DNA of 49,551 nucleotides. Source: JANWWM01 sp046292465 (GTDB lineage: Bacteria; Bacteroidota; Chlorobiia; Chlorobiales; Thermochlorobacteraceae). Positions 16,115 to 25,011 of the stretch are shown piece after piece (the first letter of the stretch is position 1; each line of letters begins with the position of its first letter). The DNA is taken from contig JBKBRB010000018.1 in NCBI GenBank assembly GCA_046292465.1, positions 1-49,551 on the forward strand. Direction: 5' to 3'. Both the position numbers and the translations under genes were made by a program. The notes beneath the pieces were generated by a model. The model was not told the origin of the DNA and made no database searches. It saw nothing but the letters and a program-made list of their open reading frames with translations.

Positions 16115-16540
16115 TTACTTCAAGGCAATTTCTTTGACGTTCTTCACCGGCTCAACTTTGGGAAGTGTCAGGCGAAGCACGCCATCTTCATACTTGGCTT
16201 CGATGTTATCCTTATCAATGTTTTCGCCCAGCGTGAACGCACGCGAGAAGCTGCCATAGACGCGTTCAACACGATGATAGTTCTTTTTCTTTTCTTCGTT
16301 TTCTTGTTTGCGTTCGCCACGAATCGTCAACACATTATCTTCAATGCTCACTTTCACATCTTCCTTCTTCATGCCTGCAAGTTCGGCTTCAATGTAGATG
16401 TTCTTTTCATCTTCAGCGATATCGACGCGCATCGCATTTGGATTAAACGCGCTGTTGAACACAGGCATTGTATCACGGAATACATCATCAAACACGCGGT
16501 CGATTACGGCAAACGGGTTTTGATTGAATTTGACTAACAT
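16115..16540 (-). CDS. hsp20: Small heat-shock protein, Hsp20/alpha-crystallin family
   Basis: The 141-residue protein has an alpha-crystallin domain at about 38-130, with the characteristic 'AELAGMKKEDVKVSIEDN', 'LTIRGER' and 'FTLGENIDKDNIEAKYEDGVLRLTLPK' region (read here as separate blocks). Small heat-shock proteins hold unfolding proteins for later refolding by DnaK. The start is set by an AGGAGG ribosome binding site at 16550-16555, nine bases before the ATG. Its neighbour dnaK supports a heat-stress role, but a terminator lies between them. The usual C-terminal IxI motif is not obvious; the end reads VKEIALK. Confidence 0.96.
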   Translation of the reverse strand: MLVKFNQNPFAVIDRVFDDVFRDTMPVFNSAFNPNAMRVDIAEDEKNIYIEAELAGMKKEDVKVSIEDNVLTIRGERKQENEEKKKNYHRVERVYGSFSRAFTLGENIDKDNIEAKYEDGVLRLTLPKVEPVKNVKEIALK

Positions 16541-16891
16541 CGTTTGTTCCCTCCTCTTTCGTTTGATTTGGAAAAGTAACTTTTGAAATCATTTTCATCC
16601 ATCTGTTAAGCAAGTCCCATGCCAATGTTTGTTTGTGCCTTCATTCAGAAACTTATTCCGACGCGCGTCAGGTTGAACCGTAAGAATCTCTTGATTATGT
16701 CAGTAGACTCTGAAAAATTGTCATTTCAAGATTGAGTATATTAAACCTCTTCGTTTTTATTGCGTTAAACAAGGAAGATTTGTTCTCGAGAGGATTTTTG
16801 TTCTCGGATGCCCATTTTCAAGGGGAAACTTGATGATGCTTTGAACGAGTTTTTCCGAATTTTATCTCAACTTAAAGTTAAGCGAGGCGAT
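16541..16891. other. Non-coding region between hsp20 and the lipoprotein operon
   Basis: These 351 bases separate two divergent transcription units and should hold both promoters. I see the hsp20 ribosome binding site at the left end and no convincing gene. An in-frame start at 16808 would extend the next gene by 28 residues, but those residues precede its lipoprotein signal and are probably not translated. Confidence 0.5.
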
Positions 16892-17692
16892 ATGATGCGG
16901 TTTCAACGTTTCTGTTCGGTCTTCCTGCTGGCAACTTCGCTCTTGACCGTTTCAATGCTGACTGCCAGCTGTTACACACAGTTTGCCACAACGAACTCGA
17001 TTGAGCGCATTTCCTCTCCGAGTGAAGTTGATGTAGAAGAACTTGTCGAGAACGGCAGCAATGTTACGATTAACAATAATTATTACGACCCTTACTATGC
17101 CTATTACATACGGCCAGCCATTTATGGCTTCAGCAGCGTGTGGAGTTGGTATGACCCATTTTGGGGGTATCCGCTTTGGTATACGCCTGTGATTGTGCCA
17201 ATTGGTGTGGGTTGGGGCTGGAGCCGCTGGCGATGGAACCCATATTTCCTGTATTGGGGCAGTGGCGGTGTTGCTTCTACCGAGCGCATCGGAACACGCC
17301 GAATAGGAATCGGTCGCACGCGTGACAATAGCATAACAAACACCTTGTTTCCGACAAGTTCATCGCCACGTGCTGGTTCTTCAAGCGACGGGGGCGTTGT
17401 GCCCTCTAATTCACGCCGACAGCGCGAAAGCACAACCAGCCCTCCCCCTGCCGATGCGAGCCGCCGTAGCAGCAGCGCCAGAGCCGTCGAGCGCAAATCA
17501 GATGGGAAATTGAAAGAACAACGCGGTAGTTACTCTGTTCCATCGCGTCGGCAATCGAGCGGCGAGCAACGTTTGCCATCATATTCTACACCCATACCAC
17601 GCAGTTCATCACCTGCTTCGGCACCGTCTCGTAGCGGGAGCAGTTCTTCATCAAATTCGTCTTCAGGCTCGTTAGGTCGGCGACAACGATAA
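16892..17692 (+). CDS. Aromatic-rich lipoprotein with disordered Ser/Arg tail
   Basis: I start at 16892 so that the product (266 residues) begins with a lipoprotein signal peptide, with the lipobox LTASC and the lipidated cysteine at residue 27. An upstream start at 16808 would bury that signal. Residues about 60-130 are very rich in Tyr and Trp (for example YYDPYYAYYI and WGWSRWRWNPYF), and the last half is a Ser/Arg/Pro-rich low-complexity tail. I do not recognise a named family. It is followed by a second lipoprotein (12-base gap) and an outer-membrane barrel, so the three likely form an envelope operon. Function unknown. Confidence 0.75.
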   Translation: MMRFQRFCSVFLLATSLLTVSMLTASCYTQFATTNSIERISSPSEVDVEELVENGSNVTINNNYYDPYYAYYIRPAIYGFSSVWSWYDPFWGYPLWYTPVIVPIGVGWGWSRWRWNPYFLYWGSGGVASTERIGTRRIGIGRTRDNSITNTLFPTSSSPRAGSSSDGGVVPSNSRRQRESTTSPPPADASRRSSSARAVERKSDGKLKEQRGSYSVPSRRQSSGEQRLPSYSTPIPRSSSPASAPSRSGSSSSSNSSSGSLGRRQR

Positions 17693-17704
17693 CTTATCAA
17701 GACT

Positions 17705-18385
17705 ATGAAACACGCCTTCATTCTTGGACTTGCTTTTTTCTGGGCAGGCTGCGGATTCACGAAAATGACTCACCCTGAGGTTGAAGTCTTAGACCCTGAC
17801 TCGAAAAAGTTCTTAATGGAGCAGGTTTCTGTTCTCTCCAAGTGTGGCAGTTGCCATGAAAATTTGACCGATAAATACACCGTCTACAGCAAAGTTGTTA
17901 AAAACAAAACCAGTTTGGATAAACTCAATTTAGTTCGTTCCGATGCGTTCAACGGCGCGGAAATGCGCGGCTATGATAATTACGCTGAAAGCGATTTAGG
18001 ATTTTATTACTTCTATCCTTGGTGGTATGACAATTATGTTGTCAGTTCAAGGCTCTACAACAGCACGCCGATTGCCAGTGACGAAGAGATTAGCCATGAG
18101 CGTCGCCGTCGTCAGAGTTATCGCCGCGGTTCAGGACGCTTGCGCCTTTCTTCCCCAACAACGCCGACCTCTACTGTCGCCGCACCCGCATCGTCTGTTG
18201 CACCGAGCATGCCAGCAACTTCCTCTGCAAATCCCAATCGCACAACAAACTCAAACAACGATGATGGCAATAGCCGACGACGGACAACCGAAAGCAGTCC
18301 AACAACTGAACCAACGCGCCGACAAGGCGAAAATCAAACAACGCCAGCGCCACCTGAAAAGCGCGACAGCGGACGAAACCGATAA
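17705..18385 (+). CDS. Lipoprotein with a single CxxCH motif and disordered tail
   Basis: The 226-residue product has a short lipoprotein signal ending in FFWAGC (Cys16 is the likely lipidated residue). A CGSCH motif lies at 47-51, which is the usual attachment site for a c-type haem. A tyrosine/tryptophan-rich stretch 'GFYYFYPWWYDNYV' follows near residues 99-112. The second half is Ser/Thr/Pro/Arg-rich low-complexity sequence, like the tail of the preceding lipoprotein. No distal Met or His ligand can be placed with confidence, so a cytochrome is possible but not shown. It sits between the preceding lipoprotein (12-base gap) and an outer-membrane protein. Confidence 0.72.
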   Translation: MKHAFILGLAFFWAGCGFTKMTHPEVEVLDPDSKKFLMEQVSVLSKCGSCHENLTDKYTVYSKVVKNKTSLDKLNLVRSDAFNGAEMRGYDNYAESDLGFYYFYPWWYDNYVVSSRLYNSTPIASDEEISHERRRRQSYRRGSGRLRLSSPTTPTSTVAAPASSVAPSMPATSSANPNRTTNSNNDDGNSRRRTTESSPTTEPTRRQGENQTTPAPPEKRDSGRNR

Positions 18386-18441
18386 CTCAATCGGTCTATG
18401 CATGACGATTCAAAACTCTTGCAATCCCATCAACTCCTGAA

Positions 18442-19908
18442 ATGAAACACATTCGCTTTTTTTTGTTTGTATTACTCTGCTCTTTTTCCCTCAACGCATT
18501 TGCGCAAAACGAACTCGACGCCATTCGCTTCAGCCAGCAAGGGCTCGGCATAGGTGCACGCGCGCTCGGCATGGGGGGGGCTTACACTGGCATCGCCAAC
18601 GACTACAGCGCAATTTTCTATAACCCTGCTGGACTTGGTCAAATCAAACGCATGGAATTCAATCTCGGATTTGATTTTTACCAATTCAAGAGTAGCGCTT
18701 CTTACTTAAACACCACGCAAAACGCAATTAACAGTCGCACTGCCATTCAATCGCTTGGGTTCGTTATGCCATTTCCAACCTATCAAGGCAGTTTTGTTTT
18801 GGCGTTTGGCTACAACCGTCAAGCTAACTTTACCGCCGCACAAAACATCAACGTCTTTAACCCGTCTCAAAGCATTTTAGATGGACTTGCGGCGAACTCA
18901 AGTCCGCGCTTTGATAACAACAACAATATCATTTTGAGCGACCTTGCCTCATATGCTTGGGAGCAGTTTCTGCTCAACGATTCAGCGGGGCTATATGTCA
19001 ATCCAATACGCGGCAATGTGTTGCAAAACTCGGAGCTTTTGGAAGATGGCGGCAAGAATATGTTCTCGATTGCTACCGCCATAGAGGTCGCGCCGTCTTT
19101 ATTTGTTGGCGGCACGCTCAACATTGTGAGCGGCAACTATTCCTACATTCGCACTTACCGCGAGAGCGACACTCAAAATCGCTACGAAAAATTTCAATCG
19201 TTGACCCTTGAAGAAACGATTGAAACCGACATTACGGGCTGGAACCTCAAAGCTTCTTTGATGTATGTGCTTGACGACCATTTTCGTTTGGGCTTATCCG
19301 TTGAAACGCCGACGTCCTTAACCTTCAACGAACTTTCCTCGCAAACGCTCTCGTCGCGCTTCAAAGTTGCCCCTGCACCTAATCAGCCGCTTTCTTTTTC
19401 GGATAAATTGTCATCAAACAATTTTGAGTATCGACTTCGAACACCGTTTGTTTTTTCAGGCGGCGTGAGTTTAGATGAGCCGAACTTTACACTTTCTGCA
19501 CAAGCCACCTTCACCGATTGGACACAACTTCAATACCGTGCCGATAGTGAAAGTTTTGCTGACCTCAACCGCATTTTCAAAACCGATTTTCAACAAACCA
19601 TTGACTACGCTGTTGGCGCAGAACTTCGCTCCGTCTTTTTGCCGATACGCGCACGTGCCGGATACAACTACCAAATGTCGCCGCTTAAATTTCGCGACAC
19701 TGCACGAACACAACGCACAACAACCGAAGACGCACGACAGACCCTTACCTTCGGTGCAGGGATTCTGCTTCGTAAAACACTCAACATCGACATAGCCTAC
19801 ATTCGCACCACACAGAGCATTTTTGGCTCTCTTTACACTGGTTCGGCGCAAGTTGGCGAAAGGCTCACCATCAATAGCATTATGCTAACGACCAGTTTTC
19901 GCTTTTGA
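18442..19908 (+). CDS. Outer-membrane beta-barrel, OMPP1/FadL-like or PorV-like
   Basis: The 488-residue protein has a signal peptide (about 1-21, ending NAFA) followed by 'GLGIGARALGMGGAYTGIANDYSAIFYNPAGL', quoted here in part; this opening marks the OMPP1/FadL/TodX and PorV group. Alternating hydrophobic strands and a terminal Phe (TTSFRF) suit an outer-membrane barrel. FadL-type members carry hydrophobic molecules; PorV-type ones shuttle type IX secretion cargo. The window contains a type IX cargo protein at 41685, but I cannot decide between the two roles. It is the third gene of the lipoprotein operon (56-base gap). A run of seven G bases (around 18574-18580) could be prone to slippage. 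Confidence 0.82.
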   Translation: MKHIRFFLFVLLCSFSLNAFAQNELDAIRFSQQGLGIGARALGMGGAYTGIANDYSAIFYNPAGLGQIKRMEFNLGFDFYQFKSSASYLNTTQNAINSRTAIQSLGFVMPFPTYQGSFVLAFGYNRQANFTAAQNINVFNPSQSILDGLAANSSPRFDNNNNIILSDLASYAWEQFLLNDSAGLYVNPIRGNVLQNSELLEDGGKNMFSIATAIEVAPSLFVGGTLNIVSGNYSYIRTYRESDTQNRYEKFQSLTLEETIETDITGWNLKASLMYVLDDHFRLGLSVETPTSLTFNELSSQTLSSRFKVAPAPNQPLSFSDKLSSNNFEYRLRTPFVFSGGVSLDEPNFTLSAQATFTDWTQLQYRADSESFADLNRIFKTDFQQTIDYAVGAELRSVFLPIRARAGYNYQMSPLKFRDTARTQRTTTEDARQTLTFGAGILLRKTLNIDIAYIRTTQSIFGSLYTGSAQVGERLTINSIMLTTSFRF

Positions 19909-20150
19909 TACTTTTTTAGCCCCACAGTTTCCTCAATTGATTTCTAATCCCTAATTGCTAACATCATCAGCATCAAAACGGCTTTATCGTCTGTATTCAT
20001 CTCACAATTTGGCTTGTGCTGACAAGTCTTGCGTCTATATTCATAGTGCAAAAGTAGCCCGAAGATGCTGTAAAAGGGGTGCAATAGTCTTTATGGCTGC
20101 ACGACAATTCTTTCAAGAATCTTTCTTAAAACGAAAGGAGTTTTTAGTCC

Positions 20151-20402
20151 ATGCCACACAAAAGTCAAGTAAAGTGGTTCGACGGCAAAAAGGGCTATGG
20201 GTTCATTCTTAATCCAGGGGGCGGCGAAGACATTTTTGTCCACTACTCTGCGATTGCGTCGGAGCGGAAGTATAAAATGCTCGATCAAGGCGCTCCCGTA
20301 GAGTTTGAGCTTGTTACCACCAGCAAAGGGTTACAAGCGCAAAATGTCAAGCAGCTGACACCGCTACGCGATGAATCCTCGCGTTCTTCGCTATCGACAT
20401 AG
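20151..20402 (+). CDS. csp: Cold-shock domain protein
   Basis: This 83-residue protein is a single cold-shock domain. It shows the RNA-binding motifs 'KWFDGKKGYGFI' (RNP1) and 'DIFVHYSAI' (RNP2). The C-terminal tail (about 15 residues, Ser/Arg-rich) is a little longer than in CspA. It binds single-stranded RNA or DNA and helps translation, typically in cold or stress. An AAAGGAG site lies about 12 bases before the ATG. A leader of some 240 bases upstream has no gene; a possible promoter with TTGTGC and TATATT, 16 bases apart, lies near 20013-20041. A terminator follows the gene. Confidence 0.94.
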   Translation: MPHKSQVKWFDGKKGYGFILNPGGGEDIFVHYSAIASERKYKMLDQGAPVEFELVTTSKGLQAQNVKQLTPLRDESSRSSLST

Positions 20403-20461
20403 CGTTATGAACCCATGCCGTTTGCCCGCAGGGGCTTTTGCAAGTTCAACTTGTGAGCAAG

Positions 20462-20486
20462 AGGTCGCCCAACCCGCGACCTTTTT
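20462..20486 (+). terminator. Terminator after the cold-shock gene
   Basis: AGGTCGC (20462-20468) pairs with GCGACCT (20476-20482) around a 7-base loop, followed by a T-run. It ends the cold-shock transcript. Confidence 0.85.
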
Positions 20487-20581
20487 GTTCTCGAAATTCA
20501 GTTTGTAGCCACACGATTTTCTTTGCGGTTGTATCTTCACCCCGTTCATCTGATTCATTGGTTTCATTTTGACATCAATTC

Positions 20582-21901
20582 ATGACGCTCAAATCGCTTC
20601 TTTCACACAGCATTGAAGCCTATACCGCCGTGCGCACCGACAACCGCCCTGCCGACGCCGTTCTCTCCGATTATCTTCGCGCTCGAAAATATCTCGGCTC
20701 GCACGACCGAAAATTCATCAGCGAAGCCGTCTATGGCACACTCCGCTACGACCTTGCAGTTGAAACCTTCATCACCAGCACGCTTCCTCAAAACTCCAAC
20801 AAGATAACTTACGCGCTCACGATTTTTCTTTTTCTCTCGCAACAGCATCAAAACAACGAACTTCTTTCTCCAACAAGCGAACTCACTTCACTCTCCGAAG
20901 CAACCCTTTTGGAACTTCGCTCACAGTTTTTTTTGCGACGCCAAACTCCCGTCGACCTTTCTGAACAGTTTTCATTTCCTTATTGGGTTACAGAAAAATT
21001 GCGCGCCGACTTTTCAGACGAAGACCTTGCGCACCTTTACGCCGCGCTCAACACCGAAGCCCCGCTTACCTTGCGCACCAATACTTTGCTCACTTCGCGC
21101 GACGCCTTAAAACAAAGGCTCGCTAGTGAAAACATCGCCACCACGTTCGGCAATCTTTCGCCCGACGCGCTCATCTGCGACCGACGCCGCCCCATCTTTC
21201 AATCCCAAACTTTCAAGCAAGGACTGTGCGAAATTCAAGACGAAGGCAGTCAACTTATTTCATTGCTTCTCAATCCAAAACCCAAAACCATTACGCTCGA
21301 TGCGTGCGCTGGCGGCGGTGGCAAAACGCTTCACCTTGCAACCTTGATGCAAAACAAAGGCAAAGTGTATGCCTACGAAAAGTTTCCAAAACGCTTCGGC
21401 AACATTCGCGACCGCTTGAAACGCTCTTCGCTTCAAAACGTCGAACTTCTCGACAGCGCGGAAAAACTTCAACGCTTCCGAGAAAAGTTCGGCGGTAAGG
21501 TCGATCACATTCTTCTCGATGCACCTTGCACCGGTAGCGGCACGCTCCGACGCAACCCCGATTTGAAACGACGGCTCACACCTGAATCGCTCGAGCATCT
21601 GACAAAAGTGCAATCGGAAATTTTAGACACTTACGCGCCACTGCTCAAAGTTGGCGGAAGGCTTGTTTATGCAACTTGTTCGATTTTTCGCGATGAAAAT
21701 GAGGCACAAGTGGAGGCGTTTCTTTCGCGGCATAAAAATTTTTCGCTTCTGCCTGTTTCAGAAGTTGTGAAGGAAATTCGTATAGAGGCTGATTTGACAA
21801 GGCTTCGCGAGCGATTACAAAACGAAACTTATCTTAAACTCTTTCCGCACTGCGATAGCACCGACGGCTTTTTCGCCGCCGTTCTTACGCGCCTTTCGTA
21901 A
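20582..21901 (+). CDS. rsmB: RsmB-like 16S rRNA (cytosine-C5) methyltransferase
   Basis: The 439-residue product has the RsmB layout: an N-terminal helical NusB-like domain ('DYLRARKYLGSHDRKFI', 'YGTLRYDL') and a C-terminal SAM-dependent methyltransferase of the NOL1/NOP2/Sun family. SAM binding is at 'TLDACAGGGGKTLHLA'. The catalytic motif IV reads 'LDAPCTGSGTLRRNPDLK' and motif VI reads 'YATCSIFRDENE', giving the two catalytic cysteines. This enzyme makes 5-methylcytosine in rRNA. It is monocistronic and converges on a glycosyltransferase gene, overlapping it by 17 bases at the 3' ends. Position 967 specificity is family-based. Confidence 0.9.
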   Translation: MTLKSLLSHSIEAYTAVRTDNRPADAVLSDYLRARKYLGSHDRKFISEAVYGTLRYDLAVETFITSTLPQNSNKITYALTIFLFLSQQHQNNELLSPTSELTSLSEATLLELRSQFFLRRQTPVDLSEQFSFPYWVTEKLRADFSDEDLAHLYAALNTEAPLTLRTNTLLTSRDALKQRLASENIATTFGNLSPDALICDRRRPIFQSQTFKQGLCEIQDEGSQLISLLLNPKPKTITLDACAGGGGKTLHLATLMQNKGKVYAYEKFPKRFGNIRDRLKRSSLQNVELLDSAEKLQRFREKFGGKVDHILLDAPCTGSGTLRRNPDLKRRLTPESLEHLTKVQSEILDTYAPLLKVGGRLVYATCSIFRDENEAQVEAFLSRHKNFSLLPVSEVVKEIRIEADLTRLRERLQNETYLKLFPHCDSTDGFFAAVLTRLS

Positions 21902-22895
21902 AACTTTTCTCTCTTTCAAAGTTCACCATTTCTTTGATAAGGTAACTTTCGCTTTGGAGATAACTCTTCGTAATCATTTCGCCGAGCAATCCGCCTAAGA
22001 AAAACTGCACGCCGAGAATAATCAGCAACACCCCGAGCATCAAGAGCGGACGATTGCTCACACTTTCTTGATAAACATACTTGCCGTAAGTGAGCACCGC
22101 CGCAATCACGAAGCCCAACAGAAAGCACACAATGCCAAGCATGCCGAAAAGGTGCATTGGACGTTTCATATACTTCGTAATGAACATCACCGTGAGCAAA
22201 TCCAAGAAGCCATTGAAGAAGCGGCTCAATCCGAATTTGGACGTGCCGTATTTGCGGGCGCGATGTCGAACTTCCAGTTCCGAGACACGAAAGCCGTTCC
22301 ACTTTGCCAAAACAGGAATGTATCGATGCATTTCGCCATAAACTTGCACGGCTTTAACGACCTCGTGCCGATAGGCTTTCAAGCCACAGTTGAAGTCGTG
22401 AATATGCACGCCGCTGAGCACGCCTGTAACGAAGTTGAAGAGTTTGGACGGAAGCGTTTTTGTAATCGGGTCGTAGCGTTTCTTTTTCCAACCGCTGACG
22501 AGGTCGTAGCCTTCTTCGAGCTTGCGAATGAGCGGCTCAATTTCGTAGGGATTATCTTGCAAATCCGCGTCCATCGTAATCACATACTTGCCTTGTGCGG
22601 CATGGAAGCCTGCGTCGAGCCCTGCCGATTTGCCGTAGTTGCGTCGAAATGAAATGAGTTTCACTTCTTTGTGTTTTTCAATAAGCGATTTGATGACTGC
22701 ATCAGAACCATCGGTTGAGCCATCGTTGATGAAGAGAATTTCAAATGTCGGTTGATGTCCGAAAAGCGTGTGCAGATTGCTTGTTTGAATCGCGTCGTAA
22801 ATTTGTTCAGTGAGTTCTGGTAGCGATTCGGCTTCGTTGTAAAGCGGAATGACGAGCGAAATATCGACAGGAAATTCAGGCGAAGTTGCGTTCAC
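21885..22895 (-). CDS. Glycosyltransferase family 2, ArnC/GtrB-like with two C-terminal membrane helices
   Basis: The 336-residue protein has a GT2 catalytic domain: 'SLVIPLYNEAESLPEL', 'LFINDGSTDGSD' and the metal-binding 'TMDADLQDNP', with 'GMHRYIP'-like acceptor region ('EMHRYIPVLAKWNGF'). Two hydrophobic helices near residues 245-270 and 280-310 anchor it in the membrane. This is the arrangement of polyprenyl-phosphate glycosyltransferases such as ArnC or GtrB, which load a sugar onto undecaprenyl phosphate. It lies 32 bases after the nuclease gene on the same strand. The sugar is not known. Confidence 0.9.
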   Translation of the reverse strand: MNATSPEFPVDISLVIPLYNEAESLPELTEQIYDAIQTSNLHTLFGHQPTFEILFINDGSTDGSDAVIKSLIEKHKEVKLISFRRNYGKSAGLDAGFHAAQGKYVITMDADLQDNPYEIEPLIRKLEEGYDLVSGWKKKRYDPITKTLPSKLFNFVTGVLSGVHIHDFNCGLKAYRHEVVKAVQVYGEMHRYIPVLAKWNGFRVSELEVRHRARKYGTSKFGLSRFFNGFLDLLTVMFITKYMKRPMHLFGMLGIVCFLLGFVIAAVLTYGKYVYQESVSNRPLLMLGVLLIILGVQFFLGGLLGEMITKSYLQSESYLIKEMVNFEREKSFTKGA

Positions 22896-22927
22896 AGATG
22901 CGTGATGATAGGTTGATGGCGTTAAGG

Positions 22928-23860
22928 TTAATCGGTTTTGCTTTCAATAACGGCTTGAATATCGGGCGGAACGTTTGAAAGAAAATCGTATCCCGTCAGG
23001 TGCTCGAGTTCGTCAACGGTCGTTAGATACTTTCGCCAACCTGACTTCTTAAATTCTTTGCTTTGCGCATTTGGCATGTTGACGGCAATGACGCGCGTGT
23101 CTTTGGTGATGTTTTTCAAGCCTTGCCCGCGCTCCAAGACGACGACAATTTTCCAAGTTGATTTCGGAATGGCAACGCGCCCTTTGCCTTTGCCGTTCAG
23201 GTATTCAGGATTTTTGTCGTAGATGCCGCCCGCAATGATATAAAGTTCATGATTTTTCTTTTTGCACAGCACTTCGCAGAAGGTCTCGAGCGAGAGCCAA
23301 GGTCCAGCGTTAAGGTCGTGCGTTTGTGGCAAGATGTTGGTCATGAGAAATGTGGCGTCGTTGTCTTCTCTCGTGCGTGTGCGTTCTTCGGAGCGAACCA
23401 TGTGTCCTCGGTCGTAGCCGCTTCCGGTGTAGTCGTCATGTGTGATGCGCTGAAATCCTTCGGGCAGGCTCATGTCGGTGATAAATTGCCCTTGTCTGCG
23501 CTCCACTGTTCCGAACCAACTTTCGTTCAAGTTCCATGATACCCAATTTGCGCCGCCACGGGCGTTGTTGTAAGAGAGCACGTATTGTGGTTTTTCCATC
23601 AAGTAGTCGTCGCTATCGTCGCCATCTTTGGGAATGCCGAGCGGGGCATGCAACTCGAAGTAAGATTTTGCCGATGATGCTGGCGATTGCGGTTTTGAGG
23701 TTGTCGCTGTCGGCTGTCGTTCTTGTTTAGGCTTATCGGTTTGTTTGGTTTCAACGGGTGCGGGCGTTTCGTCTTTCTTGCTTTGGGATTGAATTAAAAG
23801 ATAAACGCCGACGATAACGACAAGAATAAGTAAATTTCGGACTGTTTTGTTCTGGAACAA
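22928..23860 (-). CDS. DNA/RNA non-specific endonuclease (NUC1/EndA type), membrane-anchored
   Basis: A His-Me-finger nuclease of the DNA/RNA non-specific endonuclease family. I start it at a TTG at 23860 because a GGAGG site lies five bases upstream (23866-23870); another TTG at 23902 would add 14 residues and almost close the gap to the divergent gene. With this start (310 residues) a single membrane helix lies at about 8-23, then a Pro/Thr/Lys-rich linker to about 65. The catalytic motif DRGHM has its histidine near residue 153, with 'TNILPQTHDLNAGPW' holding the metal-binding asparagine. It should be periplasmic and degrade external or stray nucleic acid. No immunity protein is adjacent. 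Confidence 0.88.
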   Translation of the reverse strand: MFQNKTVRNLLILVVIVGVYLLIQSQSKKDETPAPVETKQTDKPKQERQPTATTSKPQSPASSAKSYFELHAPLGIPKDGDDSDDYLMEKPQYVLSYNNARGGANWVSWNLNESWFGTVERRQGQFITDMSLPEGFQRITHDDYTGSGYDRGHMVRSEERTRTREDNDATFLMTNILPQTHDLNAGPWLSLETFCEVLCKKKNHELYIIAGGIYDKNPEYLNGKGKGRVAIPKSTWKIVVVLERGQGLKNITKDTRVIAVNMPNAQSKEFKKSGWRKYLTTVDELEHLTGYDFLSNVPPDIQAVIESKTD

Positions 23861-23908
23861 ACTAACCTCCGTTCTGTTTATGAATTTGAAAACACGGTTC
23901 AAACACGA

Positions 23909-24964
23909 ATGACAAAGTCGCGCATTATTTCCTTGATTGCTCTCTTCGTGCTTATTCTGCTTCTGTTTTTACCCAAGATGTTCAGTGCTAAAAAAACAGC
24001 GACGGCTTCAGGCTCTGCGCCTGCGTTGCTTTCTGTTGATGCAATTGTCGTAAAGCCGCGCACTCTTGCCAATAAGATTTACACCACAGGCACACTGATT
24101 GCAAACGAAGAAGTGGACTTGCGTAGCGAAATTACGGGCAAAGTTAGCAAAATCTTTTTTCAAGAAGGGGCAAATGTCCAGCGCAACCAACTGCTTTTGA
24201 AAATTATCGACGATGAACTGCAGGCTCAAAAACGGCGCACAGAGTCGCAGCTGCGCCTTGCCGAACTGCGCGAAGCCCGACAGCGACAATTGCTTGCCGA
24301 AAAAGCCGCCAGCCAAGAAGAATACGACATCGCGCTCAACGAACTCAACACGCTTAAAGCGCAACTCGAGGTTTTAAACGCGCAACTCGACCGCACTGAA
24401 ATTCGCGCTCCATTTAGCGGCAAAGTCGGCTTGCGCTATGTCAGCGAAGGCAGTTATGTTTCGCCTTCAACGCGCATTACCACGCTCCAAAGTTCAACGC
24501 CGATTAAACTCGACTTTTCAATTCCTGAAAAATATGCCGCACAAGTTCGCGTCAATGACAAAGTTTTCTTTCGCGTTCAAAGCCTCTCGACCGTCTTTGA
24601 AGCCAAAGTTTATGCGATTGAGCCGCGCATTGACCTTAACACGCGCACGATTCAACTTCGCGCCATTCACCCCAACAAAAATGGCGAACTCATTGCAGGC
24701 TCGTTTGCCGATGTTGAACTCGTTTTGCAAGAAATTCGAGATGCCTTGATGATTCCGTCCGAAGCCCTTGTGCCCGACCTCAAAGGTCAAAAAGTTTTCA
24801 CGATTCGCGGCGGCAAGGTTGCTGAACAACCCGTCGAGATTGGACTTCGCACCGAAAAAGAAGTGCAAATCGTTCGCGGACTGAATCCGAGCGACACCGT
24901 CCTAACGACAGGCTTATTGCAAGTGCGGAGCGGCATGATGGTTTCTTTGAACATTCGTGAGTAA
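23909..24964 (+). CDS. RND-type efflux periplasmic adaptor (membrane fusion protein)
   Basis: The 351-residue protein has an N-terminal membrane anchor (about 5-23), a biotinyl/lipoyl-like domain ('YTTGTLIANEEVDLRSEITG', quoted as one block, then 'IFFQEGANV'), a coiled-coil hairpin (about 105-160) and the beta-barrel part ('APFSGKVGLRYVSEGSYV'). This is the standard architecture of HlyD/AcrA-like adaptors that link an inner-membrane pump to an outer-membrane channel. The pump and the TolC-like channel are not next to it; the following gene is a hemX-like protein 47 bases downstream. It is divergent from the nuclease. Confidence 0.9.
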   Translation: MTKSRIISLIALFVLILLLFLPKMFSAKKTATASGSAPALLSVDAIVVKPRTLANKIYTTGTLIANEEVDLRSEITGKVSKIFFQEGANVQRNQLLLKIIDDELQAQKRRTESQLRLAELREARQRQLLAEKAASQEEYDIALNELNTLKAQLEVLNAQLDRTEIRAPFSGKVGLRYVSEGSYVSPSTRITTLQSSTPIKLDFSIPEKYAAQVRVNDKVFFRVQSLSTVFEAKVYAIEPRIDLNTRTIQLRAIHPNKNGELIAGSFADVELVLQEIRDALMIPSEALVPDLKGQKVFTIRGGKVAEQPVEIGLRTEKEVQIVRGLNPSDTVLTTGLLQVRSGMMVSLNIRE

Positions 24965-25011
24965 CGAGTTTTGACTATCGTTTTGTAACTTCAGCCAATT
25001 TGTAGTAAAAA

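Noticed and set aside
22068..22652. Plus-strand ORF of 194 codons opposite the glycosyltransferase
   Set aside because: It overlaps the GT2 catalytic domain, has no recognisable features and is rich in atypical residues.
23861..23902. TTG at 23902 as nuclease start
   Set aside because: A TTG at 23860 has a GGAGG site five bases upstream and leaves room for a divergent promoter.
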